Source: Desulfovibrionaceae bacterium (GTDB lineage Bacteria; Desulfobacterota; Desulfovibrionia; Desulfovibrionales; Desulfovibrionaceae). From it: a stretch of DNA of 64,000 bases. The position numbers and the translations under genes were made by a program. Positions 7,692-17,116 of this stretch are shown in pieces. The notes under the pieces were generated by a model. The model searched no databases and was not told the DNA's origin. It was given only the letters and a program-made list of their open reading frames with translations. The stretch is taken from contig JACCQO010000013.1 in assembly GCA_015709205.1 (NCBI GenBank), forward strand, positions 1-64,000, given 5' to 3'. Positions within the stretch are counted from its first letter, which is position 1, and the number at the start of each line of letters is the position of its first letter.

Positions 7692-10319
7692 CTAGGCCCC
7701 GCGCGAGTGCAGGGTTTCGCCCAGCTTGCGGTCCTCGGTGAGGATGTGGTTGATGAGCCAGTCCTTGAGCACGCTGATGAATTCCGTCTCCATCTCCATC
7801 TCGCCGGATTCGATGCGCGCCAGGTGCTCGCGCACGCGCTCCATGAGCCGCCGGTGGCGCTCGGCGTGCTCGGCGGCCTCGGCGTAGCCCGTCTCGGCCA
7901 TGAGGTCCTCCTCGCGGAAGAAGTGCTCCTGCGAATAGCGGATCAGGGCGTTGAGGATGTTCAGCTTGGCCGGGCGGGTCGCGCCCTGCTTGATGGCCTT
8001 GTGCAGCCCGGCCGCGATCTCGAACATGCGGCGGTGGTCGTTGTCCATCATCTCCACGCCCACGTCGTGGTCCGGGCGCCACTGGAAGAAGCCGCCGCCG
8101 GACTGCTCCGGGCTGAGCGCCAGCTCGGTGCGGCGCTTGTGCGTCTCGAAGAGCTTCCAGCGCACCACCGGGATGTCCTGCAGGAGCCCCACGTCCAGCC
8201 GGCAGAGGATCGAGGGCTCGCGGGCCACCACCGAGAAGGGGCAGGGCGTGCTGTAGAGCGCCACGCTGCCGCCCGCGAAGTCGCCGGGCGGCACGATGTC
8301 CACCACGCGGTCGTCCACCACGCAGTGCAGCAGGCCGCGGCGCACCAGGCACACGTTCGGCTCGTTCTCCACGCCGCCCGCCGCGCCGCAGATCTCGCCC
8401 TCGGCCACCGCGGTCTCGGTCATGTTCGCGGCCATGCGGTTGAGCACCGGGAAGGAGACCCCGTCGCCGAAGAGGTAGGTCTTCATCAGGAAGTCGCGGT
8501 TGTCCTGCAGGCGCTCGATGGAGCCGAAGAGGTGGTTGCGCTTGATGAACCGGGAATAGAGCGTGCCGGGGATGCAGAGCACGCGCACGAAGTTCACGGC
8601 GCGGTAGGTCTCCATGGACGGCGCGCCGATGAGCCCGGAGAATTCGCCCACGATGGCCCCGGCGGACAGGGTGCCGTGCAGGTCCGACTCGGTCTCGATG
8701 CGCTCGACCACGCCCGTGAGCACGAGATAGACGTCGCTGTTCACGGTCCCGACCTTGAGCAGGATGGATTCGGGGTTGTAGGTCTGCACCGGGTTGTTGG
8801 TCAGGGCCAGGATGTGGTCCTTGGGCACGTCCGGGAAATAGGCCGAAAGGTAGTGGAAGGCGTAGCGCCGCAGGTAGTCCTGGTAGGCCGGGATGAGCAC
8901 GTCGACCATGCCGAAGGGCGCGCCCGAGCCGATCTCCTTCTGCCGGTTGGTCAGGGGCAGGGCCGTGTGCGAGAGGATGATCTTGTCCGAGGGGTCGTCC
9001 TTGAAGTCCTCGGCGTTGCCGTGGATCAGGCCTCCGCCGATGTCCAGCTTCTTGAGGTCGGCCGGGCGCAGGTAGCTTTCGCGCGTGCCCTCGTAGAAGG
9101 CCTCGCTGATGCCCGGTGCCAAGGGGTCGTCGGTCACGAAGCCGCGCAGCACGTCCAGGGAGACGATGTCCGCGAAGTGGGCGTAGGTGCGGTAGCCCTC
9201 GCCGCCCAGGGCGCGGAAGAGCATCACCGTGGTCTCCACGGGGTGCGGGGAGTTGACGGGCATGACCTCCAGGCTCTCGAGGTCGTTCCAGACGCCCTCC
9301 ACGAGGTCGTGGATCTCGAAGTATTGGGCGAAGTCGGCCTCGTCGATGGCCGCCAGGGCCGAGAGCTTCTTGGTCACCGAGCTGCGCACCAGGGGCGTGG
9401 CGAAGTACTTGAGCCGGTGGTCGGAGCGCATCAGCGTGGTCAGGCCGTTGAAGTGGTCGTCGTGGGCGTGGGTATGGAAGATGCCCTCGATCTCGTTGAC
9501 GCCGATGCCCAGGGTGTTCAGGCTGTAGAGGATGTTCGGCCCGGCGTCGATGAGGTAGATGCGGCCCTGGAACATGAGCACCGCGGCCATGCAGGGCCGG
9601 TTCACGTCCCAGCCGTCGCCCTCGCCGGAGTGGACCACGGCGAAGTATTCGCGGTCGATGTCGCTGTAGCCGAGCAGGTAGGGGGCCTCGTAGCCGGTGC
9701 CCGGCGGCAGGTTCAGGTCCACGGTCACGGAGGCGTCGTCGTAGTTGAACTCGAAGACGTTGAGCGCGAGGCGCTGGATGAACAGGCCGTTGCGGATCTC
9801 CACGGGCTCCTTGCCCACCACGCGGGCGTCCAGCAGTTCGCCGGTGTCGCGGATGGCGCCGAAGGCGAAGCGCAGCTTCAGGCGCATCATCTCCTCGGCC
9901 TGCTCCCGCTCCACGCCCGCGGCCATGATCTCGTCCACGTCCAGCAGCCCGTAGTTGCCGCGGTGGATGTACTCCATCTGCGCGCGGACCTGGGATTCGG
10001 AGCCGATGAGGATCGGCTTGGCCCCGGTGTTGTTGGGGTGGCCGGGCAGGATCATGCCCTGGCGGTAGAGCATCTGCAGCACGGGAAATTCCGCCAGGTT
10101 GGCGAACACGCCGCCCTGGAGCTGCACGTCGGAGAGCAGGATGGCGTTGGGCCCGGTCTCGAAGCGCACGCCCTCGGCGTCCGTGGGCAGGATCAGCCCC
10201 TTTTTCATCAGGTGCTTGACGCTGTCCGACGGGCAGCCGCACAGGATGTTCAACCCCGCGTCGGGCGCCTCGATGTAGTACACGCCCCGAGTGACCTGGA
10301 ACTTGCGCAGTGCGGCCAT
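7692..10319 (-). CDS. Metallo-beta-lactamase / tandem cyclic-nucleotide-binding-like / bacteriohemerythrin fusion
   Basis: 875 residues from the ATG at 10319, which has a GAGGAGAG ribosome binding site. Residues about 210-480 form a metallo-beta-lactamase fold with the metal motif HTHAHDDH at 282-289. Residues about 560-740 hold two successive cNMP-binding-like beta barrels (VYLVLTGVVERI with GAIVGEFSGLIG; then VCLVRRGLLHCVVDD with PPGDFAGG). The last 120 residues are a hemerythrin (NDHRRMFEIAAGLH, HFFREEDLM, EHAERHRRLM, INHILTEDRKL), a di-iron oxygen or NO binding bundle. It therefore looks like a cytoplasmic enzyme sensing O2 or NO and perhaps a nucleotide. The hydrolase substrate is unknown; flavo-diiron-like or phosphodiesterase chemistry is only a guess. 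Confidence 0.85.
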   Translation of the reverse strand: MAALRKFQVTRGVYYIEAPDAGLNILCGCPSDSVKHLMKKGLILPTDAEGVRFETGPNAILLSDVQLQGGVFANLAEFPVLQMLYRQGMILPGHPNNTGAKPILIGSESQVRAQMEYIHRGNYGLLDVDEIMAAGVEREQAEEMMRLKLRFAFGAIRDTGELLDARVVGKEPVEIRNGLFIQRLALNVFEFNYDDASVTVDLNLPPGTGYEAPYLLGYSDIDREYFAVVHSGEGDGWDVNRPCMAAVLMFQGRIYLIDAGPNILYSLNTLGIGVNEIEGIFHTHAHDDHFNGLTTLMRSDHRLKYFATPLVRSSVTKKLSALAAIDEADFAQYFEIHDLVEGVWNDLESLEVMPVNSPHPVETTVMLFRALGGEGYRTYAHFADIVSLDVLRGFVTDDPLAPGISEAFYEGTRESYLRPADLKKLDIGGGLIHGNAEDFKDDPSDKIILSHTALPLTNRQKEIGSGAPFGMVDVLIPAYQDYLRRYAFHYLSAYFPDVPKDHILALTNNPVQTYNPESILLKVGTVNSDVYLVLTGVVERIETESDLHGTLSAGAIVGEFSGLIGAPSMETYRAVNFVRVLCIPGTLYSRFIKRNHLFGSIERLQDNRDFLMKTYLFGDGVSFPVLNRMAANMTETAVAEGEICGAAGGVENEPNVCLVRRGLLHCVVDDRVVDIVPPGDFAGGSVALYSTPCPFSVVAREPSILCRLDVGLLQDIPVVRWKLFETHKRRTELALSPEQSGGGFFQWRPDHDVGVEMMDNDHRRMFEIAAGLHKAIKQGATRPAKLNILNALIRYSQEHFFREEDLMAETGYAEAAEHAERHRRLMERVREHLARIESGEMEMETEFISVLKDWLINHILTEDRKLGETLHSRGA

Positions 10320-10581
10320 GACTCTCCTCTGTGCCCCCGCAGTGGAACCATCGACGCAGCGAATGGGATGCATCGGTTCGGATTTCGCGCACGGTATCAT
10401 GCCGAGGTCGCAAATCCAAGGCCCGCCGGGGGTTTTTGTGCCGATCACGTGACGCGCGGAGATCGCGCGGGGGGAGGGGACAAGAACGGCCCGTTCGGGC
10501 TATGTTGCGACGTCCGGCCCGCCGGCCGGACACGCGACAAGGCCCGCGACCGGACACGCAAAGGGCCGGAGGAGAAACGCC

Positions 10582-11481
10582 ATGACCGATCCCGTCGTCC
10601 CCGCGCCTTCGTCGGCCGCGCCGACGGACCCCGCCGCCCCGCCTCCGGGCCGCGCGGGCGCGCACTGCGCCCTGTGCGGCCGCGCCCGGCCGCGCGCGGA
10701 GTTCGTGCCCCTGGAGATCATCCGTCCCTCGGTGCAGCGGCTCATCCTGGCGGACCATCCCGCCCTGCCGCCGGAGGCCCTGGTCTGCGCCGAGGACCTG
10801 AGCCGCTATCGGAGCCTCTACGTGGAGCACGTGCTGGAGGCGGAAAAGGGCGAGCTGGACAGCCTGGAGGAGGCGGTGCTCAAGAGCCTGCACGAGCACG
10901 AACTGCTCTCCAGCAACGTGAACGAGGAGTACGAGGAGGCCCTGACCCTGGGCGAGCGCGTGGCCGACCGCATGGCGCGCTTCGGCGGGTCCTGGCGCTT
11001 CATCCTGACCTTCGCCGCGGTGCTCGTGGGCTGGATCGGCCTGAACGCGGCCCAGCTCCTGGCCAAGCCCTTCGACCCCTATCCCTTCATCCTGCTCAAC
11101 CTGGTGCTCTCGTGCCTGGCGGCCCTGCAGGCCCCGGTGATCATGATGAGCCAGAACCGCCAGGAGGCCAAGGACCGGCTGCGTTCGGAAAACGACTACC
11201 GCGTCAACCTCAAGGCCGAGCTGGAGATCCGCCACCTCAACGAGAAGATGGACCACCTGGTCATGCGCCAGTGGCAGCGGCTGCTGGAGATCCAGGAGCT
11301 GCAGATGCAGGTGCTCCAGGAGATCGCCCAGGCGCACGGGGGGCGGGCGCACGCCGGACCGCGCCACCCGGACGGGGCCCGCTCCGTCCCGGACCAGGGC
11401 GGCCCGGACGGCGGTGGCCCGGACGGCCCGGCTGCGGCGGAGCGGCCGTCCGGAGGCCCACCCGGCGGCGGAGGGGCCTGA
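10582..11481 (+). CDS. DUF1003 family membrane protein
   Basis: 299 residues with a GGAGGAG ribosome binding site. A proline/alanine-rich head is followed by a CALCGRARPRAEF zinc-ribbon-like start (two cysteines, residues about 31-34), a soluble middle, then the DUF1003 core: the conserved GERVADRMARFGGSW lead-in, a first membrane helix (FILTFAAVLVGWIGLN), a short loop with FDPYPFILLNL and a second helix, then MMSQNRQEAKDR. A long helix/coiled coil (about residues 195-255) and a glycine/proline-rich tail complete it. The function of DUF1003 is not known. Its stop overlaps the start of the DedA gene by one base, so the two are translationally coupled. Confidence 0.82.
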   Translation: MTDPVVPAPSSAAPTDPAAPPPGRAGAHCALCGRARPRAEFVPLEIIRPSVQRLILADHPALPPEALVCAEDLSRYRSLYVEHVLEAEKGELDSLEEAVLKSLHEHELLSSNVNEEYEEALTLGERVADRMARFGGSWRFILTFAAVLVGWIGLNAAQLLAKPFDPYPFILLNLVLSCLAALQAPVIMMSQNRQEAKDRLRSENDYRVNLKAELEIRHLNEKMDHLVMRQWQRLLEIQELQMQVLQEIAQAHGGRAHAGPRHPDGARSVPDQGGPDGGGPDGPAAAERPSGGPPGGGGA

Positions 11482-12080
11482 TGGCCGCCTGGGCGGATTG
11501 GGGCGCGCTCGTCACCACCTACGGGTACGCGGCCGTGTTCGCGGGCACCTTCGTGGAGGGCGAAACCGTGCTGCTCCTGGCCGGCTACCTGGCGCACCGC
11601 GGCTACCTGTCCCTGCCCCTGGTCATGCTCTGCGCCCTGGCGGGCAGCGTGGCCGGGGACCAGTTCTTCTTTTTTCTGGGCCGTCGGCGGGGCCGCCCGC
11701 TGCTGCTGCGCCGCCCGGGCTGGGCCGCGCGCGCCGCGGCCGTGGACCGGCGGCTGCATCGCCACCGGCGCGCCGTGCTCCTGAGTTTCCGCTTCCTCTA
11801 TGGGCTGCGCATGCTCACTCCCTTCGTGGTCGGCATGGGGCGCATGCCCGCGCGCACCTTCGCCGTCTACAACGTGCTCGGCGCCCTGGTCTGGTCCGCG
11901 GCCGTGTCCGGCGCGGGCTACCTCTTCGGCTCCACCCTGGAGCTGCTTTTTGCCCGCGCGGCGCGCTACGAGCACTGGGCCGTGGCCGGACTGGCCGGGG
12001 CCGGGCTGGCCGCCTGGGGCGCGCATTTGCTGCTGCGCCGTCGGCGCGGGGGCCCGGACGGTGCGGACGGCGGCACTTGA
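11481..12080 (+). CDS. DedA family membrane protein
   Basis: 199 residues. The DedA/SNARE-associated signature is clear: TFVEGETVLLLAGYLAHRG near the N-terminus (with the conserved acidic residues), then AGSVAGDQFFFFLGRRRG, and RFLYGLRMLTPFVVGMGRM with the conserved arginines. Four to five membrane helices are predicted by eye. DedA proteins act in the inner membrane as proton-coupled phospholipid flippases/transporters. The start codon overlaps the stop of the DUF1003 gene (TGATG), so both proteins are made together and may act on the same membrane process. Confidence 0.88.
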   Translation: MAAWADWGALVTTYGYAAVFAGTFVEGETVLLLAGYLAHRGYLSLPLVMLCALAGSVAGDQFFFFLGRRRGRPLLLRRPGWAARAAAVDRRLHRHRRAVLLSFRFLYGLRMLTPFVVGMGRMPARTFAVYNVLGALVWSAAVSGAGYLFGSTLELLFARAARYEHWAVAGLAGAGLAAWGAHLLLRRRRGGPDGADGGT

Positions 12081-12153
12081 TAGCGCGGGCCGGGCGCGGA
12101 AACTGGCGCGGCGTTGGTCGGATGCTTGTGTTACGAAAGTGGACAGCAGTACA

Positions 12154-12180
12154 AAAACGAAACGGAATCTAAGGCGATAT
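12154..12180 (+). promoter_or_regulatory. Possible degenerate sigma-28 promoter of the chemoreceptor gene
   Basis: AAAA (12154-12157), 15 bases, then GGCGATAT (12173-12180) approximates the flagellar sigma-28 pattern TAAA-N15-GCCGATAA. It is 153 bases before the chemoreceptor ATG. Both boxes are imperfect, so this is tentative. Confidence 0.3.
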
Positions 12181-12332
12181 TATAGCGTTAGGAACAAAAC
12201 TTGCCAATCCACGCCCGCGCCTGTTACAACAGTGGCGTGCGGCGCACGGCGGGCGGCCTGGGGGGGCTGCTCGCGCAGCGGGGGGCGCGCTGCAGAGGGA
12301 ATCGACGCACGAGCACACAGAAGGGGAAGACC

Positions 12333-14525
12333 ATGTTCAAAAATCTGCGCCTGGGTGCGAAGCTCGGACTGGGCTTCGGCATCCTGCTGTTCATCCTTTG
12401 CGCCCTCGGGGCCATGTCCTTCATCGCCATGCGCGCCGCCAAGACGGGCAGCGACAAGCTGGACCGCATGTACGTGCCCGAGGTGGGCGCGGCCATGAAG
12501 GTGCAGCAATCCGCGTTCTCGACCATGTACGCCATGCGCGGCTACGCCCTGTCCGAGGACCCGGTCTACTGGGCCCAGGGCAGGCGGCAGCTCAAGGAGC
12601 TGCGCACGGCCCTGGCCGAGGCCGCGGCGCTGTCCGAGACGTATCCGCAGCTCGGCGTGCTGCGCGAGAACGCGGGGGGAGCCACGGCCAAGGTCGAGGA
12701 GTACGCCGACGTGGCGAAGAAGACCAAGGAGATGCTCGACCACCTGACCATGGTGCGCGGCAGCATGGACAGCTCGGCCGCGGTCTTCATGAAGGCCGCC
12801 CATGCCTATCTCAAGGGCCAGAACGAGATGGTTCGCGCCCAGGTGGAGGCCGGGGTCGATGCCGCCGACGTGGGCGACCGGCTGGAGCGCATCAACGCCA
12901 TCAATTCGATCATCAACCTGGGCAACGACACGCGGGTCAAGAACTTCAAGTCCCAGGTGCGGCGCGACCCGGCCGAGATGCAGCTCGGCTTGCTGAATTT
13001 TTCCAAGATCGGCGAGGTGCTCGGCCAACTGCGCGAGGTCACCCTGCGGCCGGACGAGACCGAACTCTTGAACCAGATGGCCGAGGGGGCCGCGGGCTAC
13101 GAGAAGGCCATGCGCGACTTCCTGGAGAAGTGGGAGCTGCTGGACGAGCAGGGCAGGAAGCGCAACGAGACCGCGGATGCGGTGCTGGAAGCGGCCGCGA
13201 CCATGGCCGACGCGGGCATGGGCCAGACCCAGCAGATCGCCAACAGCGCCTCGGCCAACCTGGGCACGTCGGCCTGGGCGGTGCTCGTCGGGCTGGCCGT
13301 GGCCGTGGGCCTGGGCGCGTCCGTGGCTCTGCTGTTGACGCGGGGCATAACCGGACCCATGGCCAAGGGCGTGGCCTTTGCCCAGGCCGTGGCCGGGGGC
13401 GACCTTTCGCGCAGCCTGGAACTGGACCAGCGGGACGAGGCGGGCCAGCTGGCCGCGGCCATGAACACCATGGTCGCCAGCCTCAAGGCCAAGATCGCGG
13501 ACGCCGAGGAGCAGAAGCGCCAGGCCGAGACGGCCATGGCCGAGGCGCGCGAGGCCATGGCCGAGGCCCGGCGGCAGGAGGAGAAGGTTTCGGACATGCT
13601 CGGCACCATGCAGCGCATCTCCACCGAGGCGGCGGGAATCGCCGAGCGCGTGTCCTCGGCCTCCGAGGAGCTGGCCGCGCAGGTGGAGCAGGTCAGCCAC
13701 GGCGCGGAGACGCAGCGCGACCGCATGACCGAGACGGCCACCTCCATGGAGGAGATGAACGTCACGGTCATGGAGGTGGCGCGCAACGCCAGCGAGGCGG
13801 CGCGCAACTCCGGTGAGGCGCACTCCGTGGCCGAGGACGGCGCGACCATCGTGCGCGAGGCCGTGAGCGCCATCGGCGAGGTGCACCAGGCCACGGGCGA
13901 GCTGCAGGAGAACATGCAGGCCCTGGGCCGCCAGGCCGAGTCCATCGGCGAGGTCATGAACGTGATCAGCGACATCGCGGACCAGACCAACCTGCTGGCG
14001 CTCAACGCGGCCATCGAGGCGGCGCGCGCGGGCGAGGCCGGGCGCGGGTTCGCCGTGGTCGCGGACGAGGTCCGCAAGCTGGCCGAAAAGACCATGGGCG
14101 CGACCCAGGAGGTGGGCGCGTCCATCCGCGCCATCCAGGAGGCCGCGCGCAAGAACGTGGAGGGCATGGAGCGGGCCGCCCAGAGCGTGGACAAGGCCAC
14201 GCGGCTGGCCGACGATTCCGGCCAGGCCCTGGGCAGGATCGTAGGCCTGGTGGCGGAATCCGCGCGCCAGGTGGAGGGCATCGCCACGGCCAGCGAGGAG
14301 CAGTCCTCGTCCAGCGAGGAGATCAGCCGGGCCATCGAGGAGGTCAACCGCGTGGTGGCCGAGACGGCCGACGGCTTGGAGCAGTCGGCCCGCGCGGTGC
14401 AGGAATTGGCGGAAATGGCCGGCAAGCTGCGTTCGCTGATGGAGGAGCTGACCGCCGACGGCGACGCGGCCAGCGCGGCGGCCCATGCGGCCGCGGCCGA
14501 GGAGGCCGGGGACGGCGAGGCCTAG
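12333..14525 (+). CDS. Methyl-accepting chemotaxis protein with periplasmic four-helix-bundle-like domain
   Basis: 730 residues. A first membrane helix (about 10-32), a long helical periplasmic domain without recognised ligand motif, a second helix (about 308-330), a HAMP domain, a coiled coil, and the signalling tip [21 protein letters not shown] with downstream [12 protein letters not shown]. It senses an unknown cue and controls the CheA kinase. The ATG at 12333 follows GAAGGGGAAG; an upstream in-frame ATG at 12201 would add 44 residues ahead of the membrane helix and is unlikely. No CheW/CheA gene is adjacent, so it is an orphan receptor serving chemotaxis proteins elsewhere. A terminator follows. 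Confidence 0.92.
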   Translation: MFKNLRLGAKLGLGFGILLFILCALGAMSFIAMRAAKTGSDKLDRMYVPEVGAAMKVQQSAFSTMYAMRGYALSEDPVYWAQGRRQLKELRTALAEAAALSETYPQLGVLRENAGGATAKVEEYADVAKKTKEMLDHLTMVRGSMDSSAAVFMKAAHAYLKGQNEMVRAQVEAGVDAADVGDRLERINAINSIINLGNDTRVKNFKSQVRRDPAEMQLGLLNFSKIGEVLGQLREVTLRPDETELLNQMAEGAAGYEKAMRDFLEKWELLDEQGRKRNETADAVLEAAATMADAGMGQTQQIANSASANLGTSAWAVLVGLAVAVGLGASVALLLTRGITGPMAKGVAFAQAVAGGDLSRSLELDQRDEAGQLAAAMNTMVASLKAKIADAEEQKRQAETAMAEAREAMAEARRQEEKVSDMLGTMQRISTEAAGIAERVSSASEELAAQVEQVSHGAETQRDRMTETATSMEEMNVTVMEVARNASEAARNSGEAHSVAEDGATIVREAVSAIGEVHQATGELQENMQALGRQAESIGEVMNVISDIADQTNLLALNAAIEAARAGEAGRGFAVVADEVRKLAEKTMGATQEVGASIRAIQEAARKNVEGMERAAQSVDKATRLADDSGQALGRIVGLVAESARQVEGIATASEEQSSSSEEISRAIEEVNRVVAETADGLEQSARAVQELAEMAGKLRSLMEELTADGDAASAAAHAAAAEEAGDGEA

Positions 14526-14559
14526 CCGCCCGCCGTCGCGCTGCGGCGACGTTGTTTCG

Positions 14560-14596
14560 GGCCGGGCCCGGCATTGCGCCGGGCCCGGCCTTTTTT
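14560..14596 (+). terminator. Rho-independent terminator after chemoreceptor gene
   Basis: Arms 14560-14572 and 14578-14590 (13 perfect pairs, almost all GC) with a 5-base loop, followed directly by six T at 14591-14596. It starts 35 bases after the chemoreceptor stop. Confidence 0.92.
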
Positions 14597-14760
14597 GCGC
14601 TCGCGCAGGACGGTGCGCCGATGACAGCCGCGGCCGATGCGGCTATATGGCCCTGAATACGGCCCGGCCCTCGCCGGGCAGCAACCCCGAGCCCGACCCC
14701 GACCCGACCCGGACCTCCACGAATCCCCCTGGGCCCCCCTGCATCCCAAGGAGATACGCC

Positions 14761-15672
14761 ATGAATCCCACCGCCGAATCGATCATGCCCCTGGCCATCC
14801 GCGAGGCCGAACAGAGCCTGCGCGAGGGCAACAACGGTTTCGGCGCGGTCATCGCCAAGGACGGCGAGATCGTTGCCGTTGCGCACGACACCGAGGAGAC
14901 CGACCAGGACCCCACCGCGCACGCCGAGCTGAACGCCATCCGCCAGGCAAGCGCCAGGCTGGGCAAGGACCTTTCCGGCTGCCTGCTGGTGGCCACGCAC
15001 GAGCCGTGCCCCATGTGCGCGATCGCCATCGTCTGGGCCAGGATCGGACGCGTGGCCGTGGGGTATTCCATCGCCGAGGCGATCGGGCAGGGCCGCAGGC
15101 GCATCGACCTGCCCTGCGAGACGATCTTCAGCGCCGCCGGGGCCGACGTCGCGGTGGAGCGCGGCGTGGCCCGGGCCTCGTGCGCCGTGCTCTACGACCG
15201 GAGCGTGCGCAACGAGGTCAGGAGGCTGCGCGGCGCCGGGCCCGAAGAGATGGCCGCGCTCAACGACGCCCTGGCGCGCAGGCGACTGGAGTGGTTCGCG
15301 GCCCAGGGGGTTGTTCAGGGTTCTGGCCAGGACCCTGGCCCGGCCCCGGCGCGCTGGCTGGCGGATTCCCCGCTGGAGAGCGCCTACCGCATGCTGCTGG
15401 ACAAATTCGGCGTCTCGGCCGCGGAGATGCCGGTGGTGGAGCGCAGCGCCACGCGCATCGTGTTCCACTCCATGAATTTCTGTCCCACCCTGGAGGCCTG
15501 CCGCATCCTGCGCCTGGACACGCGCCGCGTCTGCGCGGCCTGCAACGAGGAGGCCACGGACCGGCTCGTCAAGCGGATCGACCCGCGCCTGCGCTTTGCC
15601 CGCAACTACGGGAAGCTGCGCCCGCACGCGCCCTATTGCGAGGAGTCGATCAGCCTGGACGCGCTCGCCTGA
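14761..15672 (+). CDS. Cytidine/nucleoside deaminase-family protein with cysteine-bearing C-terminal domain
   Basis: 303 residues from the ATG at 14761 (AAGGAGA seven bases upstream). Residues 1-150 are a deaminase fold with the zinc motifs TAHAELNAI and HEPCPMCA, as in guanine or cytosine deaminases and nucleoside deaminases. Residues about 200-303 are a second domain (RMLLDKFGVSAAEM, FHSMNFCPTLEAC, RVCAACNEEATD, APYCEES) whose several cysteines resemble those of small metal- or cofactor-binding hydrolase-like domains, but I do not recognise it with certainty. A low-complexity GQDPGPAPA linker separates them. The substrate is not evident. The gene is flanked by terminators on both sides. Confidence 0.78.
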   Translation: MNPTAESIMPLAIREAEQSLREGNNGFGAVIAKDGEIVAVAHDTEETDQDPTAHAELNAIRQASARLGKDLSGCLLVATHEPCPMCAIAIVWARIGRVAVGYSIAEAIGQGRRRIDLPCETIFSAAGADVAVERGVARASCAVLYDRSVRNEVRRLRGAGPEEMAALNDALARRRLEWFAAQGVVQGSGQDPGPAPARWLADSPLESAYRMLLDKFGVSAAEMPVVERSATRIVFHSMNFCPTLEACRILRLDTRRVCAACNEEATDRLVKRIDPRLRFARNYGKLRPHAPYCEESISLDALA

Positions 15673-15707
15673 CGGCTCCGACCTATCGCCGGGCACGCCG
15701 CTGCATG

Positions 15708-15756
15708 AAAAAAGGCGGGCGGAGCGGGCGCATGCCGACCGTGCGCCCGCCCCGCC
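15708..15756 (-). terminator. Terminator of the Hdr-TusA-DsrE operon
   Basis: On the minus strand, GGGCGGGGCGGGCGCA pairs with TGCGCCCGCTCCGCCC around a 9-base loop, then CGCC and six T (15713 to 15708). It lies 24 bases beyond the dsrE stop codon and ends the long minus-strand operon. Confidence 0.82.
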
Positions 15757-15779
15757 CTGTGGCGGTTGTCGGGAAATCC

Positions 15780-16154
15780 CTAGAAGGTGAAGATCGCGTC
15801 GGCCTCGATGGCCGCGATGTTCAGCGCGCCGCCCGCCGTGGTCACCGCGCCGTCGATGAGGTCCGACTCGTCGATGTTGCGCTCCGCGATGCACGGCTTG
15901 CAGACCTTGATCTCGCCGCCCTGCTCCAGAAAATCCGCCACCAGCTTCTTGATCGGCGGAAAGCCGCCTCCCGAGACCATGTGGTCCACGAATCCCTTCT
16001 GGGCCAGGTACACACCGTTGGACTGCAGGACCACCGTGGCCTTGATGTCCGTGGCCAGGGCCGCGTTGCCGAGCACGAAGGGCAGGTGCGCCTTTTCCGG
16101 GTCGTCGTTGGCGTGCGTGCAGATGTAGAGAATCTTTTCCTGTTTTTCCGACAT
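15780..16154 (-). CDS. dsrE: DsrE-family sulfur relay protein
   Basis: 124 residues; ATG at 16154 with AAGAGAGG upstream. The fold is the DsrE/TusD type (ILYICTHANDDPEKAHLPF start, VVLQSNGVYLA second strand, and a CKPCIAERNI loop carrying the persulfide-type cysteine). Such proteins accept sulfane sulfur from TusA and pass it to Hdr- or Dsr-type complexes in the cytoplasm. Here it is the last gene of the operon that begins with a TusA fusion and includes the Hdr subunits, so a role as sulfur donor/acceptor for the Hdr complex is the natural reading. Confidence 0.85.
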   Translation of the reverse strand: MSEKQEKILYICTHANDDPEKAHLPFVLGNAALATDIKATVVLQSNGVYLAQKGFVDHMVSGGGFPPIKKLVADFLEQGGEIKVCKPCIAERNIDESDLIDGAVTTAGGALNIAAIEADAIFTF

Positions 16155-16189
16155 GATGGTGCCTCTCTTCTTGGTTGCGTGGTTGGGGG

Positions 16190-17116
16190 TTACAGGCCGC
16201 GCGCCAGGACCGAGGAGAGGTCCACGACGTTCGCGCCGGACTTTTCCAGGTTGTTCAGGCAGATCGGGCACATGGATACGATCTGCGCGCCGCTGCCGCC
16301 CAGGGTCTCCACCCGCCGCGCGCCGATCTCGGCGGACAGCCTGGGCGAGATGGACTCCGCCGGGCCGCCGCAGCAGCTCGTGAACGCACCGCTCTCGCGC
16401 AGGTCCGCGCATTGGTAGCCCAGCCCGGCCAGGGCGCGGCGCGGCGCGTCCGAAAGCTCCAGGTAGCGGCCGTAGAAGCACGGGTCGTGGAGCACGAGCG
16501 TTTCCCCGCCCCGGTCGCCGGTGAGGCTCGCCTCCTCGAAATAGGTGCGCACCGCGAAGGAGATGCCCAGGTGCTTGGGATAGAGGACCTTCAGGGCATA
16601 GGTCGTGTGCGGGTCCACGGTGATGATCCGCTCGATGCCCGCCTGCTGCAGGCTCTCGGCCACGATGCGCGCGTGGCGCTCGAAGTTCTCCTGGTCGCCC
16701 AGGTCGTAGAGCAGGATGCCGCTGTAGGCGTCCAGCTCCGGCCGGTAGCCGAAGTCCGCGCCCGAGGCGCGCAGGACCTTGACGATGTCGCGCAGGTGTT
16801 CGGCGGCCTTGCGCTTGGACTCGGCCGAGGCGAGCAGGTCCAGCCCCAGGCCCGCGAGGAACTTGGGCGCGAGCCGGGCCCAGCCCAGGCGCCCGGCCCA
16901 GGCGGTGTCCTCGAACCGCTCCAACTGCCGGGTCGTGGCCTCGATGTAGGGCACGAACTGGTACATGAGCCCGGTGAAGAGCAGGGCCTTGCCGTCGCGC
17001 GGCAGGTCCTGGCCCTTCCACCAGCCGTTGACCCGCCCCTTGGACACGCCGAAGGGGCTCATGGTCTTGCGGACGTTGTCGGCCAGCAACTCGACGATGT
17101 CTTTCGGTGCGTACAT
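16190..17116 (-). CDS. hdrB: HdrB-like heterodisulfide reductase subunit
   Basis: 308 residues. The C-terminal half carries one complete cysteine-rich CCG module (HDPCFYGR, then SCCGGP, then MCPICLNNL), the type that binds the non-cubane 4Fe-4S cluster splitting disulfides in HdrB. The N-terminal half has no equivalent set of cysteines, so only one of the usual two modules is obvious. It would reduce or oxidise a sulfur substrate with electrons from HdrC. Its ATG overlaps the HdrC stop (TGATG) and has GGAGGG before it; 35 bases separate it from dsrE. It acts in the cytoplasm as part of the complex encoded by the operon. Confidence 0.85.
   Translation of the reverse strand: MYAPKDIVELLADNVRKTMSPFGVSKGRVNGWWKGQDLPRDGKALLFTGLMYQFVPYIEATTRQLERFEDTAWAGRLGWARLAPKFLAGLGLDLLASAESKRKAAEHLRDIVKVLRASGADFGYRPELDAYSGILLYDLGDQENFERHARIVAESLQQAGIERIITVDPHTTYALKVLYPKHLGISFAVRTYFEEASLTGDRGGETLVLHDPCFYGRYLELSDAPRRALAGLGYQCADLRESGAFTSCCGGPAESISPRLSAEIGARRVETLGGSGAQIVSMCPICLNNLEKSGANVVDLSSVLARGL

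Noticed and set aside
7707-12080. A 1457-codon plus-strand frame ending with DedA
   Set aside because: Only the final 200 codons from 11481 form a protein; the upstream part is antisense to the hydrolase-hemerythrin gene and in the wrong frame of DUF1003.
12081-12332. Sigma-54 promoter TGGCGCGGCGTTGGT near 12105
   Set aside because: The GC of the -12 box is not at the required spacing.
15780-17021. Single long frame joining HdrB region and DsrE
   Set aside because: The upstream part is out of frame with HdrB; the DsrE gene has its own start and ribosome site at 16154.
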